NCBI GenBank assembly: GCA_014621425.1
Contig: JAANBB010000217.1
Coordinates: forward strand, 1-64,000
DNA length: 64,000 nucleotides
Direction: 5' to 3'
From: Cylindrodendrum hubeiense
Taxonomy: Eukaryota > Ascomycota > Sordariomycetes > Hypocreales > Nectriaceae
Positions 11,553 through 22,852 of the stretch are shown piece after piece. The notes beneath the pieces were generated by a model, which was not told where the DNA came from, ran no database searches, and saw only the letters and a program-made list of their open reading frames with translations. The position numbers and the translations under genes were made by a program. Every line of letters begins with the position of its first letter. The stretch's first letter is position 1.

Positions 11553-12949
11553 ATGCCCACCCGTCTTCACGACTCCTCTGACGAGGAGTCGCAGTCCCAA
11601 TCACCATCCCAGTCTTCACAACCCACGCCGGCGCAACGGACTGTGGCAGTAAGGGAACGAGAATCTAGTCGCACTGCCTCGGGCTCAAAAAGGAAGCGCG
11701 CCGATACGAGAACTGGCGAGGGATCGACCCACCGACTCCGAACCGTCGAACCCCAGCAGGAAGATGATGACGAGGAGGGTGGTAATGTGTACGATCCAGA
11801 CCAACCGTTAGACCAACGGCGAAAGGTGCAGCAAGGATTCAGAGACTTGCTTCGCGAGATCACGGAGAACACGGAAGAATATCTCCAGCCGGACTCGCGG
11901 GGCTTACACGAGGCCATCTTAAAAGCCGACCAGCTCACGAAGCAAGTCCGACAAACGACCGAGGCCACGATCGATTCGCGACTGCTCGTCAGCACCACCG
12001 ACTTGTCATACAGGAAAACTCTGCGCCTCACCCAAGGCAGCCTATCACAAGGCATCGATGCGGATGAGTTTGTGTCTAAATGCATCACCTACATGCGCCA
12101 AGGCCGAGGAATCCAAGACGACAACGGCCCGGGTCTTTCAAGTACTCAACGTCAAAGGAGAAGGTCGACTCGTGGTGGAGATGAGGAGGATAATGATATT
12201 GGTGATGAGGGTGACATGATGAACTGGCCTCACTTGGGTCGATTCGCCTCATTGCCATATATCAGACGACCAGCGTTGCCAGGCTTCCTCCTGGGACCAT
12301 TGTCCGTTGAGAAGAAGGCACGCAAGATAACCAAACGAAGCGCGCCCTTCCGACCAAATAATTTGACTGAGACCAGGCCGGAGGTTCTCAACGTCGAGGA
12401 CCTTGCCAAGAGAGAAAACGACCTGACTGCAATTTGCGGCAAGATCCTCCAACAGCTCAACACACTTCAAGAAGACATTCAAGAAGCGGTTGCCGACTTG
12501 ATTGATGACGACATGGAGGATCAAGAGAAAACAGCCATAATGCACCGACATGGCCTCAGGAGTACGGGAGGAATCGATCTAATGCGATTTGTGGTTAATC
12601 CAAAATCCTTCGGCCAGACTGTTGAGAACATGTTCTACGTCAGCTTCCTCATCCGTGACGGAAGGGTCGAGATCGATTTTGACGAATTTGGTCTCCCGGC
12701 CTTGGGTAAGAATTCTTCACTAGCAAAATACGGGAACCACTACTGACAATGTTTACAGCGCCCGTTGATAGAGAGGCAGAGGAAGAGGGCACCGTCCGGC
12801 ATAGTGCGTCCAAGCACCAAGCGATTCTATCTATGGACATGGAGACGTGGCGTGAGATAATAGACACATTTGATCTCAAAGAGCCTATGATTGCTCACAG
12901 AAATGAAGCGATCAACACGGGGCCTGGAGCACGGGGCTGGTATAGTTGA
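11553..12949 (+). CDS. NSE4: SMC5-SMC6 complex kleisin subunit Nse4
   Basis: Kleisin that bridges the SMC5 and SMC6 heads for recombinational DNA repair in the nucleus. Exons 11553-12705 and 12759-12949 give 447 residues; the 53-bp intron joins PAL/APVDRE at phase 1. The first about 85 residues are disordered, acidic and basic. The N-terminal Nse4 helical domain (about 90-185) includes RKVQQGFRDLLREI and LRLTQGSLSQGIDADEFVSKC. The C-terminal winged-helix region (about 340-430) includes TVENMFYVSFLIRDGRVEI and MDMETWREIIDTF, which I recognise as the conserved Nse4_C signature. Length is normal for fungal Nse4. MCB-like boxes upstream would fit S-phase expression. Confidence 0.93.
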
Positions 12950-13630
12950 GCGGCCGAGTTTAGCAACCATAATCATGATCGAAGGGAGAGGGCATTTCCT
13001 GCACTACAGGATCGGGACTAGTTGTCAACCTATCGCGGATTCTTTGTTCCTTGCGCTGGTCACACCCAGCATCGCTTCGATGCACAGACGCTGTGCATGT
13101 CCAAGCTGGTTGGGCCTTTGTTCTGTACCACCCCTTGTTTTGATTCATAAGAGGCACGACCCAGCTATTGGTTCGTGCGATGGTATACCCCAGCCCAGTG
13201 GCCCCATGCATTTGCCTCGGGAGTAGGAATGGGTTATTGTTGTTGGTGGATGAAGCTGATCAGGGAAGCGAATGAGATCGGACAAAGGCAATCATGGTTT
13301 TCTCCCTTGCAGTCGATGCGTAGTTTCGGCCGCTTCACGACGACCAAGTATTTAAAGCCACCCGCTTATTTTGTCCAAAAATCTTCTTTGTCCAACATAT
13401 CCCACCAGCTATTCTTGATGCCATTTAGCCCTGTGTTAGGCCTTCGATCCCCTCTTCTTTTGCAGCCGTGAAGCTCGTCAAGCGACTAGGAATCACCGTT
13501 TCTTCTTCTTCAGCATTGACATCAGCTTCTGCTAAATTCATATTATATCTTGATATCTATCCTCCAGACTATTCACATTTCATTATACGGAACACCGGAA
13601 CACCCTAAGGTTAAGGCCTTTCCGGACATC
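12950..13630. other. Spacer between NSE4 and the coiled-coil gene
   Basis: About 680 bp with no supported gene; presumably the NSE4 3' UTR and the promoter of the next gene. A TATTTAAAG sequence near 13349 could be a TATA-like element, and the last 180 bp are T/C-rich. Confidence 0.45.
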
Positions 13631-16340
13631 ATGCCAGCAGGGGACTCCCCAAAGCCCCGTCGTTCGGGAGTAAAGTCTACCAACAAGACTAACAAAGAGA
13701 GCGAGGCTCACATGGAATCTCCTGGTTACAAATCAGAATCGGTTGACCCGATTGTCAAAGAAGATAAAACAGCTGGCGAGGTTCCCGCTTCGGAATCAGT
13801 CGGTCGGCGAGAAAAAGAGACACCCACAGAATCCACTGATTCGATTTCAAACCCTACTGAAGCAATCGGGGCTCAGAAGCCTGCCCAAACTGCGGCAGGT
13901 GAGGAAGTAGGCTTGAAGTTGGCTGTCGAAGTCTTGCATCGCTGCAAAAAAGATGTCATCCAGATGAGGGACGACACGGCGCAGAAACAAAATGCAGTTG
14001 TGGATAACATCCTGCTGGAAGTTAAGAATGCATTCGATAGTGCAATGCTAGTCAAACCAACCGCCAAAAGGCTCACCGACTTGCGACAAACGGTAGTTGA
14101 GACGTTCAGTAAGAAGATCATCTCGTTTCCGCAGAGTGGATATCAAGGCTTCTCGGAACATTTGGAAGAATTGAGCCGTCATCTTGCAAAGGCGGAACAG
14201 GAATTGAGTTCATGCCACATGAGAGAAGAGGAGCTCACAATCGACCTCGGCGTGGTTGAAGCAGAGAAACAAACCTGGGAGGAAGTAGCGAAGAGCGCGC
14301 ACGAAGTGTTGGGTGCTTTGAGTGTTGGAGGCCATGACTCTGAGGTTGGAAATGGTCGCGAAAGTTTTGACACCAACATGATCGAGCAAGCTGTTAAAGC
14401 GGCTGGTAGCAACATGCGACCACTAGGCGTTGCCAACCCACTGAGTGTTGCCAACCCACTGAGTGTTGCCAACCCACTGAGTGTTGCCAACCCACTGAGT
14501 GTCGCCAACCCACTGAGTGTCGCCAACCGGCCGGACGCTGCCATGCCAGACCTTCCAGAACCCTCAGAACATCCGTCTCCTGATGCGTTGGCGAAAACAA
14601 CAAGTAATTCATGGGACAGGCTAGATGATCCCGTCGCTGAGGCTCAAGGTCAGTTGCGCGGTATAGGGCTAATCACCAGGGGTCGCCGCCCAGAGCCTGA
14701 CACACCTGGCGATGGGCTTGATCACATAAGTGCGCACTCGCAGTGGAACAAAAGCCTCCCCATGGTAAGGTCTAAGCTTGGGGATCAACACACGGTGGCC
14801 GTGTCACCCAGTATGGAAATTCATCTGAAATCGGTGAGAAAAGTACAAAATCGCGAACAAACAGTTACTAATTCTCGAGAAGATGATAAGGAGAAAAGAC
14901 GAGGAGATCTTGCAGCTCCGAGCCCTGCTCACTCAGCCTTCCGCAGGATCCATGCCCCGAAGTTCTGTAGGCTCTTCGCCTGCAATACAAGACATAGGCC
15001 AGCTGAGGGCATACGGACTACCCACTCCTACATCAAACCTCTCTCATCAACAGTCCCCAGTGTCTCTACAGTCTCCAGTGCTCAATGCACTCAACACGGC
15101 AAAAACTGCGCACAACCAAGATGAGATAGCTCGCTTTATCCGGTTGCTAGAGAACCACATACGAGAGCTAAAGACGAGGGTCGGAGAAAATTCAACCAAG
15201 GAGGAGACACACAGTTTGAGGATTAGAAGTCTTGAGAAAGCCCTAGATCAAGGGATCCCGAGTGAGGAGGAGCTCAAAACAGCACTCGAGGAGAAATCGA
15301 ACACAATCATGGCTTTATTCCAGCTGGAAGGTTCATTTGCTGAAATCAAGAGTCTTCATGGTCAGATCAAGGACGCTGCAGAGCGACTTGGCGGCCTGGG
15401 CGAGCAGAACTTCGGTTTCAAGCAGGAGGCAGATGTTCAGGAACAGTCCCTTGCATTGGTCAAGAGCCAGTCCAAGGAGTTTAACATCGTCGTTAGCTTT
15501 CTCGATGAGCTGCTTGGTTGGTTCAAGAAAAAGAAACAGCAAGTGTCGCAGCTCAGTTCGGAGTTGGTGGATGCGCAATCCGAGGTGTCACTGTTGTATA
15601 GCCCGACAACGCCAGGGCGCCCCATGCCTGGGCGTCCGACATCAGTGATCCAGTATTTTAGGTCACCTCTAGCAGGCATTGTGAAAGTGCCCAGCACCGG
15701 TGGTGGGGGTTATGTCAGGAGTAACAATGCTGCGGCCTATGCCACCCCGGCACAGGAGACTCTAGCTATGGGGATGAATCCCGACGGTATGAACATGGGC
15801 CTGGCATCTCCGGGAGATCTGTTTAAGGAAGTTCTCAAGAACCAGCTCCGGGCTTGGGACCAAGTTTTGTCATTCATTCTTGGCCTGGGTAGTGAGGCTT
15901 TTCGACACTTCAAGGAAATAGACAGTGAGGAGCCCGGCCCGACAAAAGGCTTCAAGGTCCCCTGGATCCCATGGGAGGCGCTGTTTACGCTCCTGTTCCA
16001 CCTCCAGCTGATTATCACGGTCCAAGTCTACGTGGCGAGCCGGCGGCAGCGGGAGATTTGGGTGTCGGCCAATGCGCTTACGAGGGAGTATATGTTGCAG
16101 ACGCACCGTGACCGACCGGTGTGGCTGTTCATTCCGGGAGTGGATGGGAACTTGATATTGGGAGGGCGAGATGTCTGGAGCATTTTGATTTGGCTGGTTG
16201 GCCGGCTGTTTGCGGCTGCCGCCGGGATCAGGCACTTTTTGGAGTGGATTTTGGGAGTATTTCCCAGTATGGATCTGGGATCTGGTAAAGAGTTGTTTCG
16301 TTGGATCCGGTGGTTTGAAGGCGGCCAAGCTGTGGAATAG
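13631..16340 (+). CDS. Unknown coiled-coil protein with C-terminal membrane segments
   Basis: Family not recognised. Exons 13631-14833 and 14883-16340 give 886 residues. The intron has a CTAA branch and a GAGAAG tandem acceptor, so acceptor 14879 would add one Lys. The ATG at 13631 (MPAGDSPKPRR) is the first in frame. Order: basic/acidic disordered N-terminus; helical coiled-coil-prone segments about 95-240; a 6-residue ANPLSV repeat at about 266-300; a second, stronger coiled-coil region at about 480-640; a hydrophobic segment at about 766-787 (LFTLLFHLQLIITVQVYVA) and another at about 833-861. The layout suggests a protein anchored by its C-terminus to an internal membrane with a long cytosolic or nucleoplasmic coiled coil. 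That is inference; no partner is known. Confidence 0.75.
14429..14529 (+). repeat. 18-bp coding minisatellite (ANPLSV repeat)
   Basis: Five full copies plus a partial copy of GTTGCCAACCCACTGAGT in frame inside the coiled-coil gene. Copies 1-4 are identical and the last full and partial copies carry a T-to-C change (GTCGCC). Near-identity at synonymous sites points to recent expansion. Confidence 0.95.
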
Positions 16341-17633
16341 TTGATGCTGAACAGTGGTGGCGGAGTGTGCTTTTGGGGTGTGTGGGTGGGACCGAGATAA
16401 ACGAATATTATGTCATGTCAAGATTGGGAATCACCTCGACATGGTCATTGATGCGAAAATTGTCATGAATGGCGTCTGCTGGTGGGTGGGTGGTAGTGAT
16501 GAATGTGGTTCAGCCAGTGTGCTTCAGTCAGCAATGGCGTATGTCTCATGCCAGTTGAGGGAAGAGTATTCGGGAGCCGAGGCGCCCTGCATCGCTAGCT
16601 TGCCCGACTTGTCCGCGTATTTGGAATATTGGTGATGTCGCGCGTTGCAATTGGCAGCGGTCCACTCTGGGCTGCATGTCTCGGCTAGGGACGCTGACAA
16701 TGCTGCACGGGCGCTGGCCGTTGGAGACGCGACGATCAGAGTGTCAGGGGACTAGGGCTGTTGTGGAATTGTTGACAAAGCAGATGGATTAAGGATGGGG
16801 TCAAGCTCTAGTTAATGCAAATACCAGGTTGGGGAGTTGGAGGGCAGGAGTCTGCAGACTGGCCGGCCTATGGGCTGCGCCTAAATATTTGGAATCACCC
16901 ACTACCACAGTCACAGCCACAGCCACATTCCACGCAACCGACTCCGTGCCTACTAATGCAAACCATCAAATCTTCGCCGGACGCGGGAGCAGTCCGTCAC
17001 CGAGCCTCGGCATCTCCCTGTAAAGGCAGCGCCCCAGGGGACGGATAGTGGGTTCGGCCGAGGCCGTCACTGGGAAGTGGGCCGACAGAGGCCTAAAAAG
17101 TTTAGTTTCTACCACTGGGCCGGGCCCAGCGTGGTGGGTGTTGATGTCATGGCTGCTCTCGGTCAATGGCAGGACGGGCACAGTCCCTCTCTCGAATCTT
17201 CCCACATTACCAACCAAAGCCAGCGACATCGATTGGGTGCCCCATATGCCGGTCCTTGCTTGCTTGTAACCATCTCGTCTTGATGATGCGCCCGCCACGT
17301 CGGTGCTCTTCGCCGAGTCTTGCTCTCTACTTAAACGCCCAGCCCCTCGCTCCGTTGCTTGGATCCTCATTCTCAACGACACTCACAACACACACTCACA
17401 AGACGCCTCAATCCCACTTCCTCCGCTCACCAATTCACACTTCTTCTGCCGCCCTCGCAAGATCATCAGCAGATTTTGACCTCGCATTCGCAAGAGCCAT
17501 CACTAGCCCCGGCTCCTGTCGCCCACCCCTGTACACTTCTTCGACTCGACAACTCAAAATCTCTACCTGCGCTCGACATTCTATTTACCCTCAAAGACAC
17601 GCCTTTAGTTCTCAGTCCCGCCACGCAGCAGCC
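16341..17633. other. Spacer upstream of the DUF4336 gene
   Basis: About 1.3 kb without a firm gene. The part after about 17283 is an open frame continuous with the DUF4336 gene and could encode an N-terminal extension (see findings). The rest shows no domain-like open frame. Confidence 0.45.
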
Positions 17634-18508
17634 ATGTCGTCCAAGCTCATCCCCTCAAATCCCTCCGATGTCATGGTCATCCGCAATGTCACTCCCAACG
17701 TTGCCACCTTCTCCGTGCCCTTCGCACGCTTTGGAAGAATCAAGGTTGGAGGTCGAGGAACTCTCGGTACGTCCAATTACCCCTCTCATAAAACGTCTTG
17801 CTAACTGTCGCTCCAGTGAAGCTCACCTCCGGCGCCCTCGCCGTCTTTTCCCCTGTGGCCCTCACAGACACAGCAAAGGCCAAGGTCACTGAGATGGGCG
17901 GCGACGTCCGCTACATTGTCGCTCTTGACTTTGAGCACCACATTTTCGTCTCTGAATGGGCCAAGGCGTACCCGGCCGCTAAGATCATCGGCCCCCAAGG
18001 CCTCCCAGAGAAGCGCGCCAAGCAGCAGGACGACCCCAAGATCGGTAACGAAGAGTTTGCCGTTGTTTTCACCAAGGAAAAGAAGAGCGAGATCCACATT
18101 AGCGACGAGTTCGATGCCGACTTCGAGTACGAGTACGTCGATGCCCACGCCAACCTCGAGCTCGTCTTCTTCTACAAGCCCGAGCGTGTTCTCATCGAAG
18201 CCGACCTGATGTTCAACTTGCCCGCCACTGAGCAGTACAGCAAGGTGCCCAAGGCGGAGCAGCCTGCCGATGGCTTCCTCGGCAAGCTGTTCGCCGGACT
18301 CCAGGATTCGCAGGGCGACGCCCGCTGGATCAAGCGTTTCAACTGGTTCTCCATTAAGGACCGCGCCAGCTTCGATGACAGCGTCCGCCGCATCGACCAG
18401 TGGGACTTTGCCACTATAATTCCCTGCCACGGAGATGTGTTGGAGGGCAATGCCAAAGACACATTCCGCAAGGTGTTTGAGTGGCATCTGAAGGGCTCCA
18501 AGAACTAG
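17634..18508 (+). CDS. DUF4336-type protein (metallo-beta-lactamase-like fold)
   Basis: Matches fungal DUF4336 proteins as I remember them, a family related to metallo-beta-lactamase-like hydrolases; substrate unknown. Exons 17634-17766 and 17817-18508 give 274 residues, with the 50-bp intron joining RGTL/VKLTSG at phase 1. Visible features are VKLTSGALAVFSPV near the N-terminus, ALDFEHHIFVSEWAKAYP (about 80-97) with two adjacent His where the metal-site region of the fold would be, and IIPCHGDVLEGNA near the C-terminus. The classic HxHxDH motif is not present, so hydrolase activity is uncertain. The ATG at 17634 gives the compact protein; an in-frame ATG at 17283 would add 117 residues. Confidence 0.85.
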
Positions 18509-19123
18509 TTTTCGAGGGGAGTGTGTGATTCACGCGGTGTGCTGTTGGCTGTAATGGTTGGATGAGTTGTTCATGCTGAGGAGTTGAGATGGATATCTAG
18601 TTCTATTTTTGCCTTTGATTTGTTGATACCAGATGATGGATGCATGCCATCATACGAGCCTAAATTAGATTGTCTATATTGTATACATATTCGAGCTTCA
18701 ATAATGTGCTTCATATATTTCCGAGTAGCTATTCAATCCTCACTTCGGGTCGAAATTATGAATGAAGCTCTCTAATATATGTGTTTATAACTGAACTGAA
18801 AGCCCAATGCCCATCCAGGGTAAATGGGTAGGAATGCCAGGCCTGTGAGAACAGTCACTACCTACATGAACAGCGATAGGTTTGATTTTAGACCTGCGAT
18901 GTTCTCCATCCGTCGCACTGGAGCTGTTGGAGCTTGCACGGTGGCTCGTGCGCCCCACCACTCGGCCTTATCTTATCGGCCGACGCCCACTTAACTGACG
19001 TTGACGCGGGAGGCGTCGCAACTCCAGCCACGACCATCACGATCGCGATACTCGCTGAGCTCTGCCGCGAGCTCTCCTTCTCTCCCAAACTTGCCCGCCC
19101 GGCCCAGAATGACCTGATCCATC
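18509..19123. other. Spacer between DUF4336 gene and VPS34
   Basis: About 615 bp. The left half is AT-rich 3' sequence. The right half is presumably the VPS34 promoter and leader. No further gene is seen. Confidence 0.5.
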
Positions 19124-22046
19124 ATGGCTGAGTACGGGCGCATGGACCCGTTCTCCTTCGCGGGTTCCAAGGATGTTCATCATCCGGTGAGCATTCGCAT
19201 GTGAGCACCCTCCACCACCTCAACCTGGCTGCCCGTCCATGTTCCACTGACACGTCGTTGCAGAATGAACCTGGAGGGCGAGGAACCTCCATTCAAGCAT
19301 TCCACACTTCTTGAGAACCCCGACTTGCGACACATCGGATCCAACACCAAGTGAGCTACCCGATCCCGAATCTCCGAGCCTGCCTAACGTCAGTTTCCAG
19401 CTCTCACTCCGACCTATATGTTACCGTCCAGGCCTGGGCCGGCTCGAAGCCCTTGACCGTCCCCGTACAGACCGCATATAAACCTTTTCGATCCGAGCGG
19501 AAGTATGATAACCCCGAACCGCTAGCGGATCTCCGTTAACAAGGACATACAGGTGGAACGAATGGCTCCAGCTCCCAATTACATACGACTCCCTCCCAGC
19601 CAACTCTTACCTTGCTATAACGGTATGGGATCTCTCGCCGACTGGCGGCAAAGGTGCCCTCGGCCATGCGATTCCGTTCGGCGGCACCACACTGCCCATG
19701 TTCGATGAAGACAACCAGGTGCAGAAGGGCCGGCAGAAGTGCCTGGTACATCGCCACAAGCATGCCGACGGAACTGACAATTCAACAACCCCGGCGCTCG
19801 CCTCGACAAAGAAGAAACCAAATTCACGCAAGAGCCCTGCACCACCCTTGGATAAGGATGCTGAAGAACTCGACCGTATGGAAACGCTATTTAAAAAGCA
19901 TGAGATGGGCGAAATCCCCCGCGTGGACTGGCTAGATCAGATGGTCTTCCGAAGTTTTGAGAAAGGAGGCTTGCAGGCCGCAAAGTCGTCTATGAAAATG
20001 CTTCAGCGGCAGCGGGCTGTGAACGGAGAGGAAAATACAAATGGTGGCCAAACTAAGCATGTCGCCGAAGACGGCCGCCCAGGCCCGTCAACCTTCTTGC
20101 TCAACATCGAGCTACCACGCTTCGACTTTCCTGTTGTTTTTGCCGATCACGAATACGACCCTCCGCCCATCTCATCTCTTCAAAACCTCTCTGTCTCACA
20201 GGTCAGTGTCGCCCAGAGACAGCCACAGGTCCAGTACGGACCCGGCATCAATGCCCTGGGCGAAGGCGCTTCAGGCCCCGGAGGACGTCTGGTAAGGGTG
20301 TATGACCCTGAGGTAGGCCACAGGGACAACCCAGCCGAGGCGAAACATCGACGATTATTCCGAAGCTCGCATCGACATGGTATCTTAGACAAGGATCTCA
20401 AGCCGAACGCCAAGGTGCGAGATGAGCTGAATCTCATCATGTCCTACTCTCCAACGCATGTTCTCAACCCCGAGGAAACAGATTTGGTGTGGAAGTTCCG
20501 CTACCATCTAACTCGGGACAAGAGAGCATTAACCAAATTCGTCAAATCGGTGAATTGGAACGACCAAAGCGAGTCGAAACAAGCCATCCAGGTCCTCGGA
20601 CGTTGGACTGAGATTGATATTGATGACGCTCTGGAATTGCTCGGTCCATCATTTGACAATGGAGCAGTACGTTCATATGCCGTGGAGAGACTTCGCAAGG
20701 CAGATGACCAAGAACTACTCTTGTACCTCTTGCAATTAGTGCAGGCTCTGAAGTATGAGCATATATCGACAGACTCAACGGAAGAGAGTACCCACGATTC
20801 ATCTCTCGCGCGTTTTCTCATTCAGCGAGCAGCAGCAAACTTTCAGTTAGGAAATTACCTGCACTGGTACCTCATGGTAGAATGCGACGACCGCAGCCCC
20901 GAACAAGGACTTGACAATCGCAACATTTATCGCAAGGTCGCATACGGGTTCATGACAGAGTTGGTAAAGCAACCAGATGGGATTGAGAATCGGAAAACAC
21001 TTCTGCGCCAAGCCGAATTGGTTGCTATCCTTTCCAGGATCGCTCAGGAGGTCAAGACATCCAACGAGAGCATCGCAAAGAAGGTCGATCGGGTTAAACA
21101 CTTCCTCGCGGATCCAAAGAATGAACTGCTGATCATCGATCCACCACTACCGATGCCACTGGACCCTGAGATTATGATAACGGGCGTTGCGCCAGATCAA
21201 ACTACCGTGTTCAAGTCATCACTGAATCCATTCAAGTGCACTTTCAAGACGACAACTGGAAGCGCGTATCCCATTATCTTCAAGCTAGGTGATGACTTGA
21301 GGCAGGATCAGCTGGTCATTCAGATCATTACCCTGATGGACCAACTACTACAGAAGGAGAACCTCGACCTCAAGCTGTCTCCCTATAAGATCCTGGCTAC
21401 CAGCACATCTGCTGGTGCCTCGCAGTTTGTCCAATCCGCGAGCATATCCAGCATTGTGAACAAGTTCAAGGCCAACCCCGTTCTGGGTTATCTGAAGTAC
21501 CACAACCCGGATGACAGGCAGCCACTCGGCGTCCGCCAGGAAACTCTCGACACATACGTGAGATCATGCGCAGGGTACTGTGTCATCACTTATATCCTAG
21601 GCGTGGGCGATCGCCACCTCGAAAACCTTCTCCTCGCACCCGATGGGCATTTCTTCCACGCCGATTTTGGCTTCATTCTGGGCCGCGACCCTAAACCCTT
21701 TGCGCCGCTTATGAAGCTGTCCAAGGAGATGGTCGATTGCATGGGCGGTGTGCAGTCGGATCAGTACCAGCAGTTCAAGCAGTACTGCTTTCTGTCCTAC
21801 ACGGCGCTGCGCAAGTCGTCGAACCTTATTCTCAACCTCTTCAGCCTCATGGTCGACGCTAATATCCCCGACATCAGACTGGAACCCGACAAAGCGGTTC
21901 TCAAGGTTAGGGAAAGGTTCCATCTGGAGATGAACGAAGAGGATGCGCTGAGGTACTTTGAGAGGGTTATCGAGGACACGCAGACGGCGCTCGCACCGGT
22001 GGTGCTTGACAAGATACATGAGTGGGCTCAGGCTTTCCGAGCTTAA
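19124..22046 (+). CDS. VPS34: Class III phosphatidylinositol 3-kinase Vps34
   Basis: Makes phosphatidylinositol 3-phosphate on endosomes and autophagic membranes, in complexes with Vps15 and Atg6/Vps30. Exons 19124-19200, 19264-19350, 19401-19502 and 19553-22046 give 919 residues; all three introns are GT-AG in matching phase. The N-terminal C2 domain runs over about residues 20-300 (IRIMNLEGEEPP, SDLYVTVQAWAGS, AITVWDLSPTGG). The helical PIK domain follows at about 370-560. The kinase domain has FKLGDDLRQDQL near 668, the catalytic loop GDRHLEN (D775, R776, N780) and the DFG at D793, followed by the activation loop LGRDPKPFAP. The C-terminal helix ends DKIHEWAQAFRA. Length and order are normal and all catalytic residues are present. 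The ATG at 19124 opens MAEYGRMDPF, matching fungal homologues. Confidence 0.97.
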
Positions 22047-22852
22047 GGAATGCAATTACCTGAATGTTTAGGAGTTTTAAGTGGTTATGAGGATACGTGG
22101 CTAACATAGAGTTAATTCATTATGTCAATCAACTTGCGCCAGAACTGTTGTGAGTGACGCTCAGTAACTGCCTAGATTGGATGTGTGCCGACCTTCTTGG
22201 GCCACCGATTTAAGCTCAACCAACCAGACTCCAAGGGGTTCTCAAGGAAACTGGTTTCGTTTCTGTGGTCTCCTTAACTCGTAAACCTTCAGTGTAGTTA
22301 GTTTCTGGGTTGACTTCGACAACTCTAAACCAGTCATTATTCCCAGTTGAAACACACAAAGTTAACCTAACTACCATACTATGCTCAACATGATGCTTTG
22401 CCTTCCTTCTCTTAGATTCTTTCTACGACCCGAGTGGCCTGCTCCGAAGCTAGGTTGTTGCAAGTCTAATCCAGCAAACGTATCCTAGCTCCCAGCTGGC
22501 AAGCCTTCAGGGTGTTTCCCAAGGTTACTCTCCCAGAAGGGTTCTCTGGATGGTCTATATAACTTCACCCTTTTCTTTGTATTCCTAACCATTTTCACAG
22601 CAAGCCTTCCCATCATCTCTCTCGTCACTGTCTTGACCACACCTGGTTCAGAGTCCATTCATACACTCATCCTCATATGTTACTGAATATACTCTCGGTT
22701 GCTCTACGCAAGTCCCGCCAAGTCAAGCACACCTCATATCTCGAACACAAACACAGAGGGTCTGTCAGTCAAGTCCATTGGCAAGACTCACCACCCTTGG
22801 ACTTCTCTACCCGGTGCGAATTGATAAAATCCACAATTTGAAATCAGATATT
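22047..22852. other. Spacer between VPS34 and the PPxY gene
   Basis: About 800 bp, AT-leaning, with no supported gene. The stretch at about 22560-22850 is CT-rich with a TATATAA-like sequence at about 22556 and fits a promoter and leader for the following gene. Confidence 0.45.

Noticed and set aside
17801..18487. 228-codon open frame antisense to the DUF4336 gene
   Set aside because: Mirror of a well-supported coding exon with strong codon bias; Leu/Gly/Val-rich shadow.
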